From positions 1-64,000 of the forward strand of contig NZ_AUYB01000126.1 of NCBI RefSeq assembly GCF_001625655.1: a stretch of 64,000 bases of DNA, given 5' to 3'. This document shows, piece after piece, positions 63,769 through 64,000 of the stretch. How positions within the stretch are numbered: the first letter of the stretch is position 1; each line of letters starts with the position of its first letter. The notes beneath the pieces are model-generated. The model had not been told where the DNA came from and searched no databases. It was given only the letters and a program-made list of their open reading frames with translations. The position numbers were made by a program, and so were the translations under genes. The stretch comes from Pseudoalteromonas luteoviolacea DSM 6061. Its GTDB lineage: Bacteria > Pseudomonadota > Gammaproteobacteria > Enterobacterales > Alteromonadaceae.

Positions 63769-64000
63769 TTATAGATGACTCAACTCATCCCACTCATCAT
63801 CGCTGAGTAGTTTGTTCAAATCTACCAAAATAAGTAACTCACCTTCACGGTTAGAAACACCTTGGATAAACTTAGCACTTTCTTCAGTACCAATGTTTGG
63901 TGCGCTGTCAATCTCTGAACTGCGTAGGTACACAACTTCAGCAACGCTATCAACTAGAATACCAATAACCTGCTTTTCAGCTTCAATAATGACTATTCTA
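63769..64000 (-). CDS. cheW: chemotaxis coupling protein CheW, C-terminal part
   Basis: The frame entering from the right edge encodes the last 77 residues of CheW, including IGILVDSVAEVVYL, FIQGVSNREGELLILVDL and a C-terminal LSDDEWDEL. CheW links chemoreceptors to CheA. The start lies outside the window. It is followed by the DUF2802 gene, the usual end of the chemotaxis operon. Confidence 0.92.
   Translation of the reverse strand, partial: RIVIIEAEKQVIGILVDSVAEVVYLRSSEIDSAPNIGTEESAKFIQGVSNREGELLILVDLNKLLSDDEWDELSHL

Noticed and set aside
1..64000. CRISPR array
   Set aside because: No regularly spaced direct repeats of 24-40 bp were seen; the repeat sets at 5576-5693 and 13627-13735 are too short and irregular.

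Overview
The window looks like chromosome from a marine gammaproteobacterium of the Alteromonadales, most likely Pseudoalteromonas or a close relative. The reasons are moderately AT-rich DNA, the gene orders rpsB-tsf-pyrH-frr-uppS-cdsA-dxr-rseP-bamA-skp-lpxD-fabZ-lpxA-lpxB-rnhB-dnaE-accA and map-glnD-dapD, and a ccm operon flanked by flagellar/chemotaxis-type genes (fliK-like, fhlB-like, DUF2802, cheW). The assignment comes from gene content and order; no database search was possible.

Positions 1 to about 13,760 are accessory DNA and appear to be one end of a Gamma-Mobile-Trio (GMT) genomic island. The trio gmtY-gmtZ-gmtX (two tyrosine-recombinase-like proteins and a small partner) reads leftward from 13,613 to 8,922. 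The island end lies just downstream of ffs, the SRP RNA gene, and carries four copies of a 9-bp repeat (13,627-13,735) that could bind the recombinase. The cargo, from right to left, is: (i) a three-gene plus-strand operon encoding a CoiA-like zinc-binding protein, an ADP-ribosyltransferase-like protein and a DUF2971 protein; (ii) a serine resolvase with an apparent three-subsite res site, next to a truncated TnsB/TniA-type transposase; (iii) an Apea-like HEPN protein followed by a 108-aa protein; (iv) a roughly 900-bp non-coding stretch with palindromes and a REP-like fragment; (v) integron-type gene cassettes with an attC-like hairpin, encoding a membrane-anchored HExxH protease and small membrane proteins. 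The island continues beyond the left edge. Groups (i), (iii) and (v) are the best candidates for uncharacterised defence systems.

From 13,790 onward the window is core chromosome. 13,790-19,934 holds ffs, a DUF3014 protein, a patatin-like phospholipase, a CPA2 cation/proton antiporter, a diguanylate cyclase and a small membrane protein. 19,921-41,379 is the tilS, accA, dnaE, rnhB, lpxB block and the long minus-strand run for envelope biogenesis (lipid A, BAM, isoprenoids, phospholipid), ribosome recycling and translation. A clear intrinsic terminator separates lpxA from lpxB.

41,670-46,100 is map-glnD-dapD on the plus strand. 46,210-53,028 holds a lipoprotein, putP, an EAL-HDOD protein, a TonB-dependent copper receptor and mlaA. 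53,029-60,039 is a complete cytochrome c maturation operon ccmABCDEFGHI with mlaA directly abutting its end. 60,146-64,000 holds a FliK-like protein, an FlhB C-terminal homologue, a decayed IS3-family fragment, a DUF2802 protein and the C-terminus of CheW, cut by the window edge.
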